Shown here: positions 8,190-17,983 of the stretch, in pieces
Layout: every line of letters begins with the position of its first letter
Position numbering within the stretch: the stretch's first letter is position 1
DNA from: Acinetobacter sp. ANC 4178
GTDB lineage: Bacteria > Pseudomonadota > Gammaproteobacteria > Pseudomonadales > Moraxellaceae
NCBI RefSeq assembly: GCF_004331175.1
Contig: NZ_SJOD01000001.1
Location: 744,001-808,000 of the forward strand
Length of the DNA: 64,000 bases
Direction: 5' to 3'
The notes under the pieces: generated by a model
The model's input: the letters and a program-made list of their open reading frames with translations, nothing else
Database searches by the model: none
Told to the model about the DNA's origin: nothing
Position numbers and translations under genes: made by a program

Positions 8190-11100
8190 ATGGCTAAACG
8201 TACAGACATTAAAAGCATCTTAATTATTGGTGCAGGTCCGATTGTGATCGGTCAAGCATGTGAGTTTGACTACTCTGGTGCGCAAGCGTGTAAAGCCCTT
8301 CGTGAAGAAGGTTACCGTGTTATTTTGGTGAACTCTAACCCAGCAACCATTATGACTGACCCTTCAATGGCGGACGCAACTTATATTGAGCCAATCACTT
8401 GGCAAACTGTTGCTGCCATTATTGAGAAGGAACGCCCAGATGCAGTTCTTCCAACGATGGGTGGCCAAACAGCATTGAACTGTGCCCTTGCACTTGATGA
8501 GCACGGCATTTTAGAAAAATTCAATGTTGAATTGATTGGTGCAACCAAAGAAGCAATCGAAAAAGCGGAAGACCGTAAACTTTTCGATATCGCGATGCGT
8601 AAAATTGGTCTTGAATGTCCAAAAGCTGACATTGCAGAGTCAATGGAACAAGCTTTAGAAATTCAAGCACGCTTTGGCTTCCCTGTGATTATCCGTCCAT
8701 CATTCACGATGGGTGGTTCAGGTGGTGGTATTGCATACAACCGTGAAGAATTTATTGAAATCTGTGAACGCGGTTTCGATCTTTCTCCAACCAAACAATT
8801 ATTAATTGATGAATCTTTAATTGGTTGGAAAGAATATGAGATGGAAGTTGTTCGTGACAAAAACGACAACTGTATCATCGTCTGTGCGATTGAAAACTTT
8901 GACCCAATGGGCGTGCACACAGGTGACTCCATCACTGTTGCTCCTGCACAAACCCTAACCGACAAAGAATACCAATTGATGCGTAATGCATCTTTAGCAG
9001 TTCTTCGTGAAATTGGCGTAGAAACAGGTGGTTCTAACGTTCAGTTCGGTATTAACCCGAAAGATGGCCGTATGGTCATCATCGAGATGAACCCGCGCGT
9101 ATCACGTTCTTCTGCTTTAGCATCTAAAGCAACAGGTTTCCCAATTGCGAAGATTGCAGCTAAGCTTGCTGTAGGCTATACGCTTGATGAATTGAAAAAT
9201 GACATCACTGGCGGTACAACTCCTGCATCATTCGAACCTGCGATTGACTACGTTGTCACCAAGATTCCACGTTTCAACTTTGAGAAATTCCCACAAGCTG
9301 AAGCAATTCTGACCACACAGATGAAATCTGTGGGTGAAGTTATGGCGATTGGTCGTAACTTCCAAGAGTCTTTGCAAAAAGCACTTCGTGGTCTTGAAGT
9401 GGGTACATGTGGTTTTGATGAGAAAATTGAAGTGGGTGCTGATGGTGCACGCGACAAAATTCTTAAGGAACTTAAAGTTCCAGGTCCAGAGCGTATTTGG
9501 TATATCGGAGATGCTTTCCGTCACGGCTTTACTTTAGACGAAGTATTCGCTGCAACGAATATCGATAAATGGTTCTTGATTCAAATCGAAGACATCATTA
9601 AGTCTGAAGAACAAATCAAAACTTTAGGTTTTGGCGACTTAAATGCAGACAACATTCGTGCATTTAAGCGCAAAGGTTTATCAGATCTTCGTATCGCAGA
9701 TTTGATGGGCATTTCACAGAAACAATTCCGTAAACACCGTTGGAATCTTGGCGTAATGCCAGTCTACAAACGTGTCGATACGTGTGCGGCAGAGTTTGAA
9801 TCTGATACTGCCTACATGTATTCAACTTACGATGACGAATGTGAAGCGAACCCATCAACCAAAGAAAAAATCATGGTGATCGGTGGTGGTCCTAACCGTA
9901 TTGGCCAAGGGATCGAGTTCGATTACTGCTGTGTACACGCAGCCCTTGCAATGCGTGACGATGGCTACGAAACCATCATGGTGAACTGTAACCCTGAAAC
10001 CGTTTCTACAGATTACGACACTTCTGATCGTTTATACTTCGAACCAATTACACTTGAAGATGTACTTGAAATCGTACGTATCGAGAAGCCTAAAGGCATT
10101 ATCGTACAGTACGGCGGTCAAACACCTTTGAAATTGGCTCGTGCACTTGAAGAAGCTGGCGCACCAATTATTGGTACATCACCTGATGCAATTGACCGTG
10201 CAGAAGACCGTGAACGTTTCCAACAAATGATTCAACGTCTGCAACTTCGCCAACCCAACAACAGCATTGTAAAATCTGCTGAAGAAGGTATGGCTGAAGC
10301 ATCTAAGGTCGGTTATCCACTGGTTGTTCGCCCATCTTATGTATTGGGTGGCCGTGCAATGGAAATCGTCTATAACGATGAAGAATTGAAACGCTACTTA
10401 CGTGATGCCGTTCAAGCATCAAATGAAGCACCTGTTCTTCTTGACCATTTCTTGGATGATGCCATTGAAGTGGACGTAGACTGTGTATCTGACGGTAAAG
10501 ATGTGGTGATTGGCGGTATTATGCAGCACATTGAGCAAGCAGGTATTCACTCTGGTGACTCAGCTTGTTCGATTCCTCCGTACTCGCTTTCACAAGAAGT
10601 TCAAGACGAAATGCGTCGCCAAACTATTGCTATGGCCAAAGAACTTGGTGTAGTCGGTTTGATGAACGTTCAGTTTGCGGTAAAAGGCAACGACATTTAT
10701 GTACTTGAAGTGAACCCACGTGCATCACGTACTGTTCCATTCGTATCGAAATGTATTGGCGAATCTTTAGCAAAAGTTGCTGCACGCTGCATGGCGGGTC
10801 AATCGTTAGAATCTCAAGGTTTCACCAAAGAGATTATTCCGACTCACTTTGCTGTGAAAGAAGCAGTTTTCCCATTTGCTAAATTCCCTGGCGTAGACCC
10901 AATGCTTGGCCCTGAGATGAAATCTACAGGTGAAGTGATGGGTGTAGGTAAAACATTTGGTGAAGCATTCTACAAAGCTGTGCTTGGTTCAAATGAGCGT
11001 TTGCCTGGTTTACCGACAGAAGGCGAAGTGAAACACGCGTTCTTGTCTGTACGTGAATCTGACAAAAAGTACATTGTTGATATTGCGAAAAAACTCGTTT

Positions 11101-11423
11101 CTTTCGGTTTCAAACTTGTAGCAACTGGTGGTACACATGATGTACTTAGCCAAGCAGGTTTAGCATGTGAACGTGTAAATAAAGTAACCGAAGGCCGTCC
11201 ACATATTGTAGATCGCTTGAAAAATGGTGAAATACACCTTATTGTCAATACCACTGAGGGCAAACGTGCTCAGTATGACTCAGCAATGATCCGTCGTGCT
11301 GCGTTACAAGGTAAAGTGTATTACACAACCACCATTAACGGTGCTGAAGCAGTTTGCCAAGCATTTGGAATCCAATTACCAATGGATGTATATCGTTTGC
11401 AAGATTTACAACCCGTAGTTTAA
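8190..11423 (+). CDS. carB: carbamoyl phosphate synthase large subunit
   Basis: Synthetase subunit that uses two ATP, bicarbonate and CarA-derived ammonia. At 1077 aa it has the full duplicated architecture: two ATP-grasp halves, each starting with a matching glycine-rich segment ([20 protein letters not shown] and [19 protein letters not shown]), the oligomerisation domain between them, and a C-terminal MGS-like allosteric domain (from about 940, with [18 protein letters not shown]) where UMP and ornithine act in relatives. The ATG at 8190 follows AAGGAAG. Both halves keep the NPR motifs for ATP binding ([12 protein letters not shown] and [12 protein letters not shown]). Cotranscribed with carA; greA follows after a terminator. 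Confidence 0.98.
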   Translation: MAKRTDIKSILIIGAGPIVIGQACEFDYSGAQACKALREEGYRVILVNSNPATIMTDPSMADATYIEPITWQTVAAIIEKERPDAVLPTMGGQTALNCALALDEHGILEKFNVELIGATKEAIEKAEDRKLFDIAMRKIGLECPKADIAESMEQALEIQARFGFPVIIRPSFTMGGSGGGIAYNREEFIEICERGFDLSPTKQLLIDESLIGWKEYEMEVVRDKNDNCIIVCAIENFDPMGVHTGDSITVAPAQTLTDKEYQLMRNASLAVLREIGVETGGSNVQFGINPKDGRMVIIEMNPRVSRSSALASKATGFPIAKIAAKLAVGYTLDELKNDITGGTTPASFEPAIDYVVTKIPRFNFEKFPQAEAILTTQMKSVGEVMAIGRNFQESLQKALRGLEVGTCGFDEKIEVGADGARDKILKELKVPGPERIWYIGDAFRHGFTLDEVFAATNIDKWFLIQIEDIIKSEEQIKTLGFGDLNADNIRAFKRKGLSDLRIADLMGISQKQFRKHRWNLGVMPVYKRVDTCAAEFESDTAYMYSTYDDECEANPSTKEKIMVIGGGPNRIGQGIEFDYCCVHAALAMRDDGYETIMVNCNPETVSTDYDTSDRLYFEPITLEDVLEIVRIEKPKGIIVQYGGQTPLKLARALEEAGAPIIGTSPDAIDRAEDRERFQQMIQRLQLRQPNNSIVKSAEEGMAEASKVGYPLVVRPSYVLGGRAMEIVYNDEELKRYLRDAVQASNEAPVLLDHFLDDAIEVDVDCVSDGKDVVIGGIMQHIEQAGIHSGDSACSIPPYSLSQEVQDEMRRQTIAMAKELGVVGLMNVQFAVKGNDIYVLEVNPRASRTVPFVSKCIGESLAKVAARCMAGQSLESQGFTKEIIPTHFAVKEAVFPFAKFPGVDPMLGPEMKSTGEVMGVGKTFGEAFYKAVLGSNERLPGLPTEGEVKHAFLSVRESDKKYIVDIAKKLVSFGFKLVATGGTHDVLSQAGLACERVNKVTEGRPHIVDRLKNGEIHLIVNTTEGKRAQYDSAMIRRAALQGKVYYTTTINGAEAVCQAFGIQLPMDVYRLQDLQPVV

Positions 11424-11430
11424 TTCGTTT

Positions 11431-11469
11431 CCGATAAGTCCCGCCCCCTTATCGGTGGCGGGCTTTTTT
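11431..11469 (+). terminator. carB terminator with interleaved second hairpin
   Basis: CCCGCC (11440-11445) pairs with GGCGGG (11457-11462), followed by C and a run of six T: a good intrinsic terminator. A second, 8-bp perfect repeat, CCGATAAG (11431-11438) with CTTATCGG (11448-11455), is interleaved with the first, so the two stems either exclude each other or form an H-type pseudoknot. Confidence 0.8.
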
Positions 11470-11516
11470 CATTTATAAACCTGTATTTTTTACACTCACA
11501 AACTTGAGGGACAACA

Positions 11517-11993
11517 ATGCAACGTTATCCTATGACTCCCCAAGGCAAAGAAGCCTTAGAGAAAGAATTACATCAATTAAAAAGTATTGAACGTCCACGT
11601 ATTACAGCAGCCATTGCTGAAGCACGTGAACACGGGGATTTAAAAGAAAACGCGGAATACCATGCTGCACGTGAGCAACAAGGTTTCTGTGAAGGCCGTG
11701 TTCAAGACATCGAAGGTAAATTGGGTGCGGCTCAAGTTATCGATGTAAAAGAACTAGAACAGAACGGTCGCGTTGTTTTTGGCGTCACAGTGACCATCGA
11801 AAATTTGGACACAGAAGAACAAAAGACCTATATGATCGTAGGTGATGACGAAGCAGATTTCAAAATTAATAAGATTTCTGTCAATTCTCCAATTGCACGT
11901 GGTCTTTTAGGCAAAAGCGAAGGCGACGAAGCAAAAATTCAAACACCAAATGGTGAAGTTGAATACGAAATTGTTAGCGTTGAATACCTTTAA
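11517..11993 (+). CDS. greA: transcription elongation factor GreA
   Basis: Binds the RNA polymerase secondary channel and stimulates cleavage of backtracked RNA. The 158-aa chain has the N-terminal antiparallel coiled coil, with the conserved acidic tip [15 protein letters not shown] (D and E that coordinate the catalytic Mg), and the C-terminal FKBP-like domain with [15 protein letters not shown]. Length and motifs are exactly those of GreA rather than GreB. The ATG at 11517 follows TGAGGG. It is commonly found after carB in gamma-proteobacteria; here a terminator separates it from carB, so it may have its own promoter in the 90-base gap. Confidence 0.97.
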   Translation: MQRYPMTPQGKEALEKELHQLKSIERPRITAAIAEAREHGDLKENAEYHAAREQQGFCEGRVQDIEGKLGAAQVIDVKELEQNGRVVFGVTVTIENLDTEEQKTYMIVGDDEADFKINKISVNSPIARGLLGKSEGDEAKIQTPNGEVEYEIVSVEYL

Positions 11994-12014
11994 TTTTAAG
12001 TAATTAAAGATTTA

Positions 12015-12040
12015 AGCTCCTCTTTTTGAGGGGCTTTTTT
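12015..12040 (+). terminator. greA terminator
   Basis: AGCTCCTC (12015-12022) pairs with GAGGGGCT (12028-12035) around a 5-nt loop, with one G-U pair, followed by a T-run. Confidence 0.8.
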
Positions 12041-12089
12041 GTACAAAAGGATTTATGATAAGAACAAATCCAAAACTACAACTTAAATA

Positions 12090-12302
12090 ATGGACAACAG
12101 ACTTATTCAAGCGTTCTACTACGCGATTGGTGGATTCTTTTTAGGAGTCCTTGTGACAATTATATGGTCACTTTACATCAACAGTAATATCAACACTGTG
12201 ATGATTATTCTGATGACAACAATTATTTCCACTCTTGGAGGCTTTCTTTTCCCCCGTTCGATTCAATATTGGTTTAGATTATTTTGGAATCTCTTTCGTT
12301 AA
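12090..12302 (+). CDS. small two-helix membrane protein, hypothetical
   Basis: A 70-aa open frame with two hydrophobic segments (about 9-29 and 36-54), a short polar turn INSNIN between them and an aromatic, basic tail ending RLFWNLFR. I do not recognise a family. There is no convincing ribosome binding site upstream of the ATG, and the gene stands alone between greA and an acetyltransferase. The hydrophobic pattern argues that it is a real protein, but it could be a chance frame. Confidence 0.45.
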   Translation: MDNRLIQAFYYAIGGFFLGVLVTIIWSLYINSNINTVMIILMTTIISTLGGFLFPRSIQYWFRLFWNLFR

Positions 12303-12378
12303 TATCGCATGGTCATCCGTACTTATAACAAACTATCACACTGAAGTAGTAGCAATAGGGAAATTTCATATGATCCGC

Positions 12379-12384
12379 TATAAT
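12379..12384 (+). promoter_or_regulatory. -10 box before the acetyltransferase gene
   Basis: A perfect TATAAT lies only 20-30 bases from the candidate ATG codons at 12405 and 12414. No -35 match is seen at 16-18 bases. If used, the mRNA would have a very short 5' leader of about 13-22 bases. Confidence 0.4.
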
Positions 12385-12404
12385 GCCCTTTCCCATGCCT
12401 TGTG

Positions 12405-13040
12405 ATGTCTTTCATGTCTGAACCTTTGATTAACTCCCCTGTCAAACATTGGTGTGAATTTGAATTTATCTCAAAAACCGTAAAGAACCCAAACATCCAC
12501 ATAAAAGGTAATTATTCATATTATTCAGCCTATTGGGATCAAGGCTTTGAGCGTTGTGTCGTGCGCTATTTACATGACAAACCATCTACTCCTGAAAAAC
12601 CGATTGACCAACTACATATTGGAAACTTTGTCTGTTTTGGGGCTGAATGTGTGATTATGATGGGTGGAAATCAACTGCATCGTACCGATTGGATTTCAGC
12701 TTTTCCCTTTGATACCCGTTGTTTTGTCCCTGCTGGCAATACCATTATTGGCAACGGATGCTGGATTGGCTCTCGTGCCATGATTATGCAAGGTGTGTGC
12801 TTAGGTGAAGGGGCTGTAGTGGCTACTGGTGCTGTGGTTACCAAAGATGTGCCACCTTATGCAGTGGTCGGTGGTGTGCCCGCAAAAATTATTAAATACC
12901 GATTTCCAGAAGAGGACATTCAAAAACTGCTTGCCCTCAAACTCTATGATTTAGATGAAAAGCAGTTTTTAAAGATGCGTGAGCAGTTGCAGACGAATGA
13001 TGTTGCCGCACTCACGCAGTATATCTCTGAAAATTTCTAA
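12405..13040 (+). CDS. CatB/Vat-type hexapeptide O-acetyltransferase
   Basis: A left-handed beta-helix acyltransferase of the xenobiotic acetyltransferase (XAT) group. The N-terminal part contains the typical [10 protein letters not shown] and [25 protein letters not shown] segments, where the His is the likely catalytic base; the hexapeptide repeats follow ([26 protein letters not shown]), then [18 protein letters not shown]. At about 211 aa the length fits CatB and Vat enzymes. Family members acetylate chloramphenicol or streptogramins, but chromosomal homologues in Acinetobacter have unknown natural substrates, so resistance should not be inferred. Start is ATG 12405 or 12414; neither has a good Shine-Dalgarno sequence. 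Confidence 0.85.
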   Translation: MSFMSEPLINSPVKHWCEFEFISKTVKNPNIHIKGNYSYYSAYWDQGFERCVVRYLHDKPSTPEKPIDQLHIGNFVCFGAECVIMMGGNQLHRTDWISAFPFDTRCFVPAGNTIIGNGCWIGSRAMIMQGVCLGEGAVVATGAVVTKDVPPYAVVGGVPAKIIKYRFPEEDIQKLLALKLYDLDEKQFLKMREQLQTNDVAALTQYISENF

Positions 13041-13383
13041 AAGCCCCCTTCAATTTAATCATCTAAATATTCAATATAGTTCGCAACTTTGACACAACGC
13101 ATTTCATCTTCAGCGAACTTTTTTTCTTTATGAGCAATAGCCGTTTCATTTTTAACACAATTTTTACCCGACTTTAGTACAACAACGCATGTTTTTTAGA
13201 CAAAAAACATGCTAAGTTAAATTATGGAATCGACGGTTTATAAAGCCTTATCCTTATGAAAATACTAGGTTTTATAAAATCAAAATTAGCGTTAATATAA
13301 AAGTATAAACAATAGTTTTGAGTCGCAACTCTCAAATAAAACAGCTTCTAAAAAGATTGTAATGAAAACAAGGAGTAAGGCAG
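13041..13383. other. 343-base intergenic region before the usp gene
   Basis: No protein or RNA gene is seen. A TTGACA hexamer at 13089-13094 has no matching -10. The only clear structure is the 11-bp palindrome described at 13187-13212. The region is AT-rich and has room for a regulated promoter of the universal stress gene. Confidence 0.5.
13187..13212. repeat. perfect 11-bp inverted repeat
   Basis: GCATGTTTTTT (13187-13197) and AAAAAACATGC (13202-13212) form a perfect palindrome around a 4-base centre, AGAC. It lies 147 bases after the acetyltransferase gene and 171 bases before the usp start. It could be a terminator-like hairpin (though no T-run follows the closing arm) or an operator for a dimeric regulator. 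Confidence 0.6.
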
Positions 13384-13824
13384 ATGGCTTATCAAAATAT
13401 TTTAGTTCCAGTTGACGGTTCAGACACCTCTTTTGCAGCAGTAAAGCAAGCAGCAGAACTTGCCAAAGTATTTGGCAGTAAAATTACAGTTGTCCAAGTG
13501 CTGGCTTTAGACCCTTACATTGCAGCGGAATATATTACTGCAGCGCAAACAAATGATTTGATTGAGCGTGCCCGTACTTCAATTGAAAGCACGCTTGAAG
13601 AAGCTAAAGCCAAGTTCAGTGCTGAAGGCTTAACGGTTGAAACTCGTTTAATTGAAGGGCAAATGATCCATCAGGAAATTCTTAATGCCGCAAAAGAAAG
13701 CAATGCTGATTTAATCGTGATTGGCTCACATGGTCGTACGGGGCTTAAAAAATTCTTCTTGGGTAGTGTTGCACAAAAAATTCTAGGTGAGACCAGCGTA
13801 CCTGTATTGGTGGTTCGTCAATAA
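13384..13824 (+). CDS. universal stress protein, UspA family
   Basis: A single Usp domain of 146 aa. It starts with the typical strand YQNILVPVDGS, whose Asp contacts ATP, and ends with the nucleotide-binding signature G-2x-G-9x-G(S/T), here GSHGRTGLKKFFLGS, so it belongs to the ATP-binding subgroup. Usp proteins accumulate on starvation, oxidative or acid stress; in Acinetobacter baumannii UspA-type proteins protect against peroxide and low pH. AAGGAG lies about 9 bases before the ATG. The gene is monocistronic, with a long regulatory region upstream and a hairpin downstream. Confidence 0.93.
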   Translation: MAYQNILVPVDGSDTSFAAVKQAAELAKVFGSKITVVQVLALDPYIAAEYITAAQTNDLIERARTSIESTLEEAKAKFSAEGLTVETRLIEGQMIHQEILNAAKESNADLIVIGSHGRTGLKKFFLGSVAQKILGETSVPVLVVRQ

Positions 13825-13840
13825 TCTGATTAATCAACTT

Positions 13841-13876
13841 GGTCTTACATTCATACTCAGCATTGAGTGTAAGACC
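13841..13876. terminator. hairpin between convergent usp and alkyltransferase-like genes
   Basis: GGTCTTACA (13841-13849) pairs perfectly with TGTAAGACC (13868-13876), with an inner CTCA/TGAG stem. No T-run follows, so termination strength is uncertain. Confidence 0.55.
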
Positions 13877-13887
13877 TTACTAAGCTA

Positions 13888-14220
13888 TTAAATCTCTCCG
13901 TCCCACTGATAAAGCTTTAAATTTACCTTCCCCGCAACCACAGCAATATTCTCTGTTTGTAATTTGACAACCTGAAGATTATCACCCTGAGCATCCAATT
14001 TACTTAGGCTAATTTTTCCTTGTGAATTAATTACACGATGCCAAGGCAAGTACCCATCTTCAACCTGTTGTAATACTCGTCCGACTAAACGCGCATGTTT
14101 GGGTAAACCTGCCATCTTGGCAATTTGCCCGTAGGTTGCAACTTTTCCATAAGGAATTAAAGCAACCACTTGTAGAATTAATCGTGCTAATTCTTTTGAA
14201 GATGATTGAGCAATTGGCAT
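13888..14220 (-). CDS. MGMT-family alkyltransferase-like protein (ATL)
   Basis: Resembles the DNA-binding C-terminal domain of O6-methylguanine-DNA methyltransferase: winged helix segment YGKVATYGQIAKMAG and the LVGRVL arginine finger. In the active-site motif PCHRV the cysteine is replaced by tryptophan (PWHRV, W60 from the 14220 start). That is the hallmark of ATL proteins, which bind and flip O6-alkylguanine and hand the lesion to nucleotide excision repair rather than accept the alkyl group. The gene sits directly after the antiporter gene. I use ATG 14220 (110 aa), with GGAG 12 bases upstream; an alternative TTG at 14250 abuts the upstream stop codon. Confidence 0.85.
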   Translation of the reverse strand: MPIAQSSSKELARLILQVVALIPYGKVATYGQIAKMAGLPKHARLVGRVLQQVEDGYLPWHRVINSQGKISLSKLDAQGDNLQVVKLQTENIAVVAGKVNLKLYQWDGEI

Positions 14221-14250
14221 TTCGGAGTTTATCTCCTTGCTAAAGATCAA

Positions 14251-15750
14251 TTAGAAATTTCCAGGACTTTCCAGTCGTTTTACTTCTTGTACTTTTTCTG
14301 GATTATGTACAGCAGCAACCCCATCATCTGCTTTTACATCCACATAAGCATCGGGGTTATAAATGATAATGGTTTCAGTGCCATTCGCATCTTCGCCGAC
14401 GATATATTGAAAACCTTTACGATTCATCTTATGGCATAACCGTTGATACCAACCTTTAAAACCTTCTGTTTCTTCATGCGGATTGTAATAAAAAGCATTC
14501 ATGACGGCGGGAAGCCCCAATCCACAGACCAAACCCGATAAAAGTACACTAATAAAGGTATATCCAATAAGAATACTGCTGTACTGACTGAGTTGCGGAA
14601 TATTGGCAACTGCAAGAATTAAAGCCAGTGAGATGCCACCCCGTACCCCACCCCAAGAAAGAATGGCTAAACTACCGTTATAACTTTTATGCCGAAAACT
14701 TGGGAAAAAGGCAAAGGCAAGAAAATTCGCCGCAAAACGTGATGCATGTAGAATAATAAAGGCAATAATGCCACCCAAAATCAGACTTACACTTAAATCT
14801 AAGATAAAGAGTTCTAGACCAATTAGGGTAAATAAGAACGAATTAATAATCCCTTCAACGGTATGCCAAAAATGATTAACTTCACGGATTTCGCGTTCTT
14901 GCAGAATCTCTTTCCAACGATTCCCAACCACTAATCCACCAAATACGCAGGCAATTGGTGCAGAAGCATGTGCAAAAAGTGCGACCAAGTAAGATCCACA
15001 TGCCAGTAAAGCGGTAGTTAAAATAAGAGATTCCATTTCATGTTTGCCACGTAGCAATCTCAGAATAGCCAGACCAAAGCCCCAACCAATAATAATTGCG
15101 ACGACAATTTCATAGAGTAAAGTTTGTAATGTGCCGATTAAACTAAAATGCTCACCTTGTAAAACATTCAGCAAGGTCATAAATAAGGCAATACACATGG
15201 CATCGTTAAATAAGGATTCGCCTTCCAACTTAACCATTAAATGATGTGGTGCACGTACCGAACTTAATACGCCTTTAATTCCAATCGGATCCGTCGCCCC
15301 TAATGCGGCACCCAGAAGCAACAACACCAACAGGTCAACATGCTGCCCAACTAAGAATTGATAGCCATAGAGTACCACCCCAAAGAACACGGCACAGAGC
15401 ACCAGTGCAATACTGGCTAAAATACTGATCGGCTTCCAATAGCTACGCAAATCAGAGACTTTAAACTTCAAGGCCGAGGAGGTCAGAATAAAACAAATCA
15501 CCCCGTTGATCAGAAAATCATAGAAATCGATGTGGCGTACAGCATTTTCAATATTATGAATATTAATGGTAATAAACTGATTACCATTTAACAGGCTTGC
15601 CCCCCACTGCAAAATAAAGACAAAAATTGCGGAGACAATCGGAACACCTATGGCCTGTGGAAAACCTAAAATTCTCTTGTTAAAAATCGTGGTCGCAATT
15701 GATAATGCAAAAATAACTGTGAAAATTTGAAGAAATAAAAAATTACCCAT
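14251..15750 (-). CDS. CPA1-family Na+/H+ antiporter (NhaP-like)
   Basis: Polytopic membrane protein of about 500 aa with roughly twelve hydrophobic segments. The core has the features of bacterial NhaP/NhaK exchangers: GATDPIGIKGVLSS, with the Asp-Pro of the ion-binding site, LEGESLFNDAMCIALF (family EGESLxND motif), and a late SWGGVRGGISLALILA segment with the conserved Arg. A cytoplasmic tail of about 80 residues follows. It would exchange cytoplasmic Na+ (or K+) for protons across the inner membrane. The start is ATG 15750 after a weak GGA; a TTG at 15771 is less likely. The ATL gene follows with no gap, so the two are probably cotranscribed. Confidence 0.9.
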   Translation of the reverse strand: MGNFLFLQIFTVIFALSIATTIFNKRILGFPQAIGVPIVSAIFVFILQWGASLLNGNQFITINIHNIENAVRHIDFYDFLINGVICFILTSSALKFKVSDLRSYWKPISILASIALVLCAVFFGVVLYGYQFLVGQHVDLLVLLLLGAALGATDPIGIKGVLSSVRAPHHLMVKLEGESLFNDAMCIALFMTLLNVLQGEHFSLIGTLQTLLYEIVVAIIIGWGFGLAILRLLRGKHEMESLILTTALLACGSYLVALFAHASAPIACVFGGLVVGNRWKEILQEREIREVNHFWHTVEGIINSFLFTLIGLELFILDLSVSLILGGIIAFIILHASRFAANFLAFAFFPSFRHKSYNGSLAILSWGGVRGGISLALILAVANIPQLSQYSSILIGYTFISVLLSGLVCGLGLPAVMNAFYYNPHEETEGFKGWYQRLCHKMNRKGFQYIVGEDANGTETIIIYNPDAYVDVKADDGVAAVHNPEKVQEVKRLESPGNF

Positions 15751-15996
15751 GCGAGTTCCGATGCTAACCAAGGGGTGAAATCAAGCGAATGAACTCAATG
15801 TTTTATGAACTAAATATTGACTTAAACACTGTTTTTTACATTTTTAGTGTACCGCCTTTTAAAGCTAGCCTCCTAGTTTCGTTAATTTTTTTTAACATAA
15901 AACTTGTGCAGGATTAAACAAAGCGTTTAGATTGAATCCCTATTCAAATGACTCCCGCTATTTTGCCCTTTAAACTTTTAGGATATTGGCTCATTT

Positions 15997-16554
15997 ATGC
16001 ACCAGACCATTAAAACCGTTTTTCGCCTGTGTTTCGCAGCCAGTATTTTTTTAATTACCTTGGCATTGGTCTGGACATGTATCGTCAAAACTTTAGAAAT
16101 TAAAAATGCTTCTCAAGCTTTGGCTCAAGCCCAGCAGTTTGAACTAAAATCAACCACTGCTAAACCGTTAGTCTTGGTCACCAATAATCAAAAACCTGAC
16201 GAATCCGTATTTATTTTAGTCGCCAATCAAGGCTTCATTGCCAAAATGAGCTGTGAGCATTATGCACAAGACCTCTGTATCGATGATGAAAATCAATCCC
16301 ATCGACGTCAAATTGACGCTCTTGGTTTAAAACAAATTGGGCAACAACACTATATTCAGCATATTCAATTTCATGACAGCCAAACTCAGAAAGTCAGCCG
16401 TTTTAATTATAGTGATGCACAAATCCAATCTTTCTTCCAAAAAGACGTTCAGCAATTAAAGTATGTGGTCTTCGGGATTGCGATATTTGCGCTAATTGCC
16501 TTGTATGTCAGCTTCCGTATTCTTCGTAACTTTAAGCAATTTCTACGCAAATAA
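15997..16554 (+). CDS. membrane-anchored periplasmic protein, hypothetical
   Basis: A 185-aa protein with an N-terminal membrane segment (about 12-32) and a second one near the C-terminus (about 150-170), leaving a hydrophilic domain of about 115 residues that is probably periplasmic. That domain includes two cysteines (CEHYAQDLC) that could form a disulfide. I recognise no family. The ATG at 15997 is preceded by a TAGGA. It is divergent from the antiporter gene, with about 245 bases of shared upstream DNA, and convergent with the Bcr/CflA gene. Function unknown. Confidence 0.65.
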   Translation: MHQTIKTVFRLCFAASIFLITLALVWTCIVKTLEIKNASQALAQAQQFELKSTTAKPLVLVTNNQKPDESVFILVANQGFIAKMSCEHYAQDLCIDDENQSHRRQIDALGLKQIGQQHYIQHIQFHDSQTQKVSRFNYSDAQIQSFFQKDVQQLKYVVFGIAIFALIALYVSFRILRNFKQFLRK

Positions 16555-16572
16555 CCTATAGCCCCATATTCA

Positions 16573-16611
16573 AAGACGGCCATCTTTGTCAATCCAGATG
16601 ATGGCTGTCTT
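16573..16611. terminator. 12-bp stem-loop between convergent genes
   Basis: AAGACGGCCATC (16573-16584) pairs with GATGGCTGTCTT (16600-16611), one G-U pair, 15-nt loop. It ends the plus-strand gene at 15997 and the minus-strand MFS gene; the flanking T-run is short on both strands. Confidence 0.6.
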
Positions 16612-16625
16612 ACTTCGCTTCAGCA

Positions 16626-17843
16626 CTATGATTGAGCCATTACTTTTTCTGGAGATAAGCTAAAAATCGCCAACATCGCAATACTAATAAAGCACAACAT
16701 TAAAGTCGCCATATTCATTAAGTCTGTCCAGACCAAAAAATTCAGAATCACCCCACCGAGCAAGCCGCAAGCAAATTGCATACTGCCCATCACCGCACTC
16801 GCTGTTCCTGCACGCGCACCTTGTTCAGACATCGCCAATGCCATCGCATTTGGGCCTGTAAAACCAATGCCTGAAACTGCTAGAAACATCCCCAAATACA
16901 CTAACTCAATTGGCGCATGTTGCAACAGACTGGCAAGCACCAACACCAAAGCACCTGAAAGCTGAATAAATCCACCAATTTTCAAGCGTGTGAAGACTGA
17001 AAGATGCTTACCGAGTTTTTTATTTAGGGTCGATAACAACATAATCCCAAAAGCATTCGAACCAAAAGCAATCGCAAAATGTTGCTGATTTAGACCATAG
17101 CCATTCATCAGGACAGCTGCGGATGAGCTGATATAACAAAACAGCACACCACCCGAGAAACAACCTGCCAGCATGGGGATGCGGAAACTACGATCTTGAA
17201 AAATGGCCGCATATAACTGAAAAATTTGGGTTAAATTCAAACGCAAACGGCGTTCAGGTACTAAGGTTTCCTGAAAAAAGAAATGGATACATAACCAGCA
17301 CGCAGCGCCAATCATCATCAGAAAAACAAAAATGGCCTGCCAATTAAAATAACTGAGTACCAATGCACCCAAAGTAGGTGCCAAAATCGGTGCAACCCCC
17401 ATCACAATCATCATACTGGCAAAAGCCTGCGCAGAGGCATTCATATCTAAACGATCTCGAATAGCAGCTCGTGCAATCACCACTCCTACGCACCCCCCAA
17501 GTGCTTGTAATACTCTAGCGGCTATGAGCGCCCATTCATTACTCGCAAGCACACAGAGCAAACTGGCAACCACATACAGACTTAAACCAAAGTACAGTGG
17601 TTTCTTCCGTCCAATCCGATCACTCAATGGCCCATAAATTAACTGCCCTATAGCAAGCCCCAGAAAGTAAGCAGGTAAAGTATTGGCCACCATTTGGGTA
17701 CTCACCCCAAAGTCTTTTGCCATCTGTGGTAAAGCCGGTAAATACATATCAATGGAAAGTGGACCTAAAGCAGTTAATAGGGCCAATAACATGATCCAAG
17801 AGGTCGAATAAGTTTTTTTTACGGGAGATTGGGGAGTATTCAT
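16626..17843 (-). CDS. Bcr/CflA family multidrug efflux MFS transporter
   Basis: A 12-helix major facilitator (405 aa) of the drug:H+ antiporter group. The family motifs are clear: SIDMYLPALPQMAKDFG in helix 1, the loop motif LIYGPLSDRIGRKKPLYFG between helices 2 and 3, and the RVLQALGGCVGVVIARA segment in helix 4. Relatives export bicyclomycin, chloramphenicol, florfenicol or peptides; the substrate here cannot be told. It is divergent from the YccS-like gene with a 140-base gap. A start at ATG 17843 gives a short polar N-terminus before helix 1, as expected. Confidence 0.93.
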   Translation of the reverse strand: MNTPQSPVKKTYSTSWIMLLALLTALGPLSIDMYLPALPQMAKDFGVSTQMVANTLPAYFLGLAIGQLIYGPLSDRIGRKKPLYFGLSLYVVASLLCVLASNEWALIAARVLQALGGCVGVVIARAAIRDRLDMNASAQAFASMMIVMGVAPILAPTLGALVLSYFNWQAIFVFLMMIGAACWLCIHFFFQETLVPERRLRLNLTQIFQLYAAIFQDRSFRIPMLAGCFSGGVLFCYISSSAAVLMNGYGLNQQHFAIAFGSNAFGIMLLSTLNKKLGKHLSVFTRLKIGGFIQLSGALVLVLASLLQHAPIELVYLGMFLAVSGIGFTGPNAMALAMSEQGARAGTASAVMGSMQFACGLLGGVILNFLVWTDLMNMATLMLCFISIAMLAIFSLSPEKVMAQS

Positions 17844-17983
17844 ATTTAATTTTAACTACGAAGAAACAAGACAAGCTTACACTCTCCATAGTATTATTTC
17901 TTGATCAAAAAAGTGAAATTAAATCCTGACTCACATCTACTTTTTGCATAAAGGTTTGATGTACATCTCTTGAAGGAACCCGC

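Noticed and set aside
12405..13040. Chloramphenicol or streptogramin resistance gene
   Set aside because: The enzyme belongs to the same fold family, but chromosomal CatB-like proteins of this group have unknown substrates; sequence alone does not support a resistance call.
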